A stretch of DNA of 9,625 nt. Source: Gammaproteobacteria bacterium (lineage in GTDB: Bacteria > Pseudomonadota > Gammaproteobacteria > Steroidobacterales > GCA-2729495). The translations under genes were made by a program, and so were the position numbers. The notes beneath the pieces are model-generated. The model was given only the letters and a program-made list of their open reading frames with translations, made no database searches and was not told the DNA's origin. This document shows positions 7,099-9,625 of the stretch, one piece after another (positions within the stretch are counted from its first letter, which is position 1; each line of letters opens with the position of its first letter). The DNA lies in contig JAKLLP010000056.1 in assembly GCA_023150055.1 (NCBI GenBank), positions 1 through 9,625 of the forward strand, in the 5' to 3' direction.

Positions 7099-9625
7099 AC
7101 CCACTCCCGCGCGTTGCAAAACATCCGCATCCAGGGGCCTTCCGGGCCCCACTCCGGCGGACACCAGGAATGCTGGAAGCGAAGGTGCACCCGCTCCGGG
7201 TGCGGCATCATGATGGTCACCCGCCCGTCGGCGGAGGAGAAACCTGCCACGCCATCGGGCGAGCCGTTTGGATTGGCGGGATAACTGCGCGCCGGACGGC
7301 CCAAATTATCGACGTAACGGATCGCGAGCTGGCCGGCCTCCTGGCAGGCGGCCAGATCGTCGTCCTGCGCGAACTGCGCCCGGCCTTCGCCATGCGAGGT
7401 TGCGATCAGCAGGCGGCTGCCCGCCATTCCACGCAGGAGAACAGACCTGCCATCGACGACCTCCACCAGACTGAGACGCGCCTCGAACTGCTCCGAGAGG
7501 TTGCGTACGAACCGCGGCCAGTGCTCCGCGCCGGGGATGATCGGGCGCAGCGCCGCGAGCATCTGGCAGCCGTTGCAGACACCGAGCGCGAACGTGTCGG
7601 CCCGCCGGAAAAACGCCTCGAGTTCCGACCTGGCAGCCGCGTTGAACAGGATCGACTTCGCCCAGCCGCCACCGGCGCCGAGGACATCACCGTAGGAAAA
7701 TCCGCCACAGGCGACCAGCCCGCAGAACTCCCCGAGGCCACGTCGGCCGCCGAGGATCTCCGACATGTGCACATCGATCGGCGTGAATCCGGCGCGCAGA
7801 AAAGCCGCCGCCATCTCGATGTGGCCGTTGACACCCTGCTCGCGCAGGATCGCCACCCGCGGCGACGTCAGGCCGACGAGACGCGGTGCGCTGGCCGGGT
7901 CGAAACTCAGCGTCGGTGAAAGACCCGGATCCTGCGGATCCTGCAGGGCCTGGTAAGCCTCGGCTGCAGTCTGCGGGTTGTCGCGCAGCGCCTGCAGGCG
8001 GTAGCTCAGCTCCGACCAGGCCGCATGCAACTCGCCGCGGGCGAAATCGAGGAGCTTCGCCCCACCCTGGCGGAACACCAGCCGGTCGCCGCCCGTCACC
8101 GTGCCGATCCGACGTGCGCCGCCTGCCACGCCATGGGCGGCGAACAGCGCCTCGACCGCGGCGGCATCCTCGCGGCGGACCTGGATCACCGCGCCGAGTT
8201 CCTCGGCGAACAGCGCGGCAAGTGCGTCACCGGCCGCCAGGTCGATCGCCAGTCCGGCGCGGCTTGCAAAGGTCATTTCGCAGAGCGTGGCGAACAGGCC
8301 GCCGTCCGAGCGATCGTGGTAAGCGAGCAGCAGGCATTTCTCATGCAAAGCCAGAATACAGTCAAATAAGTTCTTGAAATAAATAGGATCATCTAAATCA
8401 GGAACCAGACCGCCCGTGATCGTGAACACCTGGGCAAGGCTCGAGCCGCCCAGCCGGTTGCGGCCACCGCCCGCATCGAGCAGGTAGAGCAACGAGCCCT
8501 CTTCGCGGGCGAGCTGCGGCGTGAGCGCGCGACTGATCTCGGCCACCGGCGCAAAAGCGGTGACGATCAGCGACACGGGTGCCACGACGGATTTCGGCGC
8601 ACCGTGTTCCTGCCAGGCGGTGCGCATCGACAGGGAGTCCTTGCCGACCGGAATCGCGATGCGCAGCGCGCGGCACAGGCTCGTGGCGGCTGACACCGCC
8701 TCGAGCAACGCCTCGTCCTCGCCATTGACCCCGCTGGCTGCCATCCAGTTCGCCGACAGGCGCACCCGGTCGAGCCCGGTCACGGGCGCCGAGACGAGGT
8801 TGATGAGCGCCTCCCCGATGGCCATGCGTGCCGCAGCGGCCGGGTGGGTCACGGCGAGTGGCGGCCGCTCGCCGATCGCCATCGCTTCGCCCGCCACGCC
8901 ATCGAAGCCGAGCGCCGTCACTGCGGCATCGGCCACCGGTACCTGCCAAGGTCCCACGAGCTGGTCGCGGTGCACCAGCCCACCCACGGAGCGATCGCCG
9001 ATATGAATCAGGAAGGACTTGTCCGCCACGGCAGGAAAACGCAGAACGCGCTGACAGGCCTCCGCGAGACCGATGCCGGCGAAAGCCCCCGTGTCCTCCA
9101 CGACCCGCGCTTTACGCTGCACCGTCATCCGCGTGCGCGGCGCCTTGCCGAGCACCACCTCGAGCGGCATGTCGACCGCCGGCTCGCCGAGCAGCGCGTC
9201 ACCGACGACCAGGCGGCGGGTCCCATCCGCGGTACCGACGACCGCGAAGGGACAGCGCTCCCGCTCGCACACTGCGCGGAACCAGTCGAGATCGGCCGGC
9301 AGGAGCGCCAGCACGTAGCGCTCCTGTGCCTCGTTGCACCAGATCTCGGCAGGCGTCATGCCGGGTTCCGCGCTGGGTATCGCACGCAGCTCGATATGGG
9401 CGCCGCGGTGGCTGTGGTCGATCAGCTCCGGCAACGCATTCGACAGCCCACCGGCACCGACATCGTGGATCAGCAGTATCGGGTTGTGACCGCCGTCTGC
9501 GGCACCGGCCGCCCAGCAGGCATCGATCACCTGCTGGGCGCGACGCTGCATCTCCGGATTGCCTCTCTGCACCGAGGCGAAATCAAGGTCCTCGGTGCTC
9601 TGCCCGCTGGTCATCGACGAGGCAG
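7092..9625 (-). CDS. purL: Phosphoribosylformylglycinamidine synthase, large single-chain form (5' end outside window)
   Basis: PurL converts FGAR, glutamine and ATP to FGAM, the fourth step of purine synthesis, in the cytoplasm. About 844 codons are present; the family is near 1,300, so roughly the N-terminal third is missing beyond 9625. The reading frame is open to the edge and begins ASSMTSGQSTEDLDFASVQRGNPEMQRR, an internal PurL motif, so the Met at 9614 is not the start. Further synthetase motifs are HDVGAGGLSNALPELI, GKDSLSM and AYHDRSDGGLF. The C-terminal class I glutamine amidotransferase domain shows REQGVNG, CGGFSYGDVLGAG, GVCNGCQ (nucleophile Cys codon 7576-7578) and MMPHPERV (His codon 7200-7202, Glu codon 7194-7196). 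All catalytic residues are present. One short segment, 8337-8406, is strikingly AT-rich with rare codons. The gene converges on the DUF4145-like gene, with 16 bases between the stops. Confidence 0.98.
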   Translation of the reverse strand, partial: ASSMTSGQSTEDLDFASVQRGNPEMQRRAQQVIDACWAAGAADGGHNPILLIHDVGAGGLSNALPELIDHSHRGAHIELRAIPSAEPGMTPAEIWCNEAQERYVLALLPADLDWFRAVCERERCPFAVVGTADGTRRLVVGDALLGEPAVDMPLEVVLGKAPRTRMTVQRKARVVEDTGAFAGIGLAEACQRVLRFPAVADKSFLIHIGDRSVGGLVHRDQLVGPWQVPVADAAVTALGFDGVAGEAMAIGERPPLAVTHPAAAARMAIGEALINLVSAPVTGLDRVRLSANWMAASGVNGEDEALLEAVSAATSLCRALRIAIPVGKDSLSMRTAWQEHGAPKSVVAPVSLIVTAFAPVAEISRALTPQLAREEGSLLYLLDAGGGRNRLGGSSLAQVFTITGGLVPDLDDPIYFKNLFDCILALHEKCLLLAYHDRSDGGLFATLCEMTFASRAGLAIDLAAGDALAALFAEELGAVIQVRREDAAAVEALFAAHGVAGGARRIGTVTGGDRLVFRQGGAKLLDFARGELHAAWSELSYRLQALRDNPQTAAEAYQALQDPQDPGLSPTLSFDPASAPRLVGLTSPRVAILREQGVNGHIEMAAAFLRAGFTPIDVHMSEILGGRRGLGEFCGLVACGGFSYGDVLGAGGGWAKSILFNAAARSELEAFFRRADTFALGVCNGCQMLAALRPIIPGAEHWPRFVRNLSEQFEARLSLVEVVDGRSVLLRGMAGSRLLIATSHGEGRAQFAQDDDLAACQEAGQLAIRYVDNLGRPARSYPANPNGSPDGVAGFSSADGRVTIMMPHPERVHLRFQHSWCPPEWGPEGPWMRMFCNAREWVG

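Noticed and set aside
8355..8400. Internal promoter in the AT-rich purL patch
   Set aside because: Several TAAAT/TATTT strings occur, but I found no hexamer pair with acceptable match and spacing on either strand, and no downstream gene that needs it.
7092..9614. purL starting at the Met codon at 9614
   Set aside because: The frame stays open upstream and reads ASS before this Met, part of an internal PurL motif; the real start lies outside the window.

Overview
The window looks like ordinary chromosomal core sequence from a high-GC gammaproteobacterium. The lineage is inferred from protein wording and from the gene order glyA-nrdR-ribD-ribE-ribBA next to an EttA-type ABC-F gene. It is not proved. 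I see no mobile element, tRNA or rRNA, CRISPR array or phage gene, and nothing that amounts to a new defence or metabolic system.

Layout. On the minus strand, read from right to left, a unit starts with glyA (4498 to 3245). A 124-base spacer with a hairpin, a TACAAT -10 box and a palindrome follows. Then come nrdR (3120-2617), ribD (2620-1517), ribE (1517-912) and ribBA (from about 862 leftward, running out of the window at base 1). nrdR/ribD share an ATGA overlap and ribD/ribE a TGATG overlap, so these genes are almost certainly cotranscribed and translationally coupled. Divergent from glyA, on the plus strand, are ettA (4649-6322) and a 241-residue zinc-ribbon/DUF4145-like protein (6350-7075). 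Converging on that pair is the C-terminal two thirds of purL (minus strand, 7092 to the window edge). Only 16 bases separate the two stop codons. No gene-free stretch exceeds about 150 bases.

Function. glyA makes glycine and 5,10-methylene-tetrahydrofolate from serine, which feeds purine synthesis, and purL catalyses the fourth purine step. GTP, the end product of purine synthesis, is one precursor of riboflavin. ribD, ribE and ribBA supply the deaminase/reductase, riboflavin synthase and DHBP synthase steps. NrdR represses ribonucleotide reductase genes, and EttA gates ribosomes according to energy state. The shared theme is nucleotide, folate and flavin housekeeping.

Points worth a second look: the GTP cyclohydrolase II half of ribBA has lost all three zinc cysteines and so is probably not a cyclohydrolase. 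A roughly 70-base, AT-rich, rare-codon patch sits inside the high-GC purL. The glyA-nrdR spacer carries a strong hairpin without a U-tract. The DUF4145-like neighbour of ettA has no known function.
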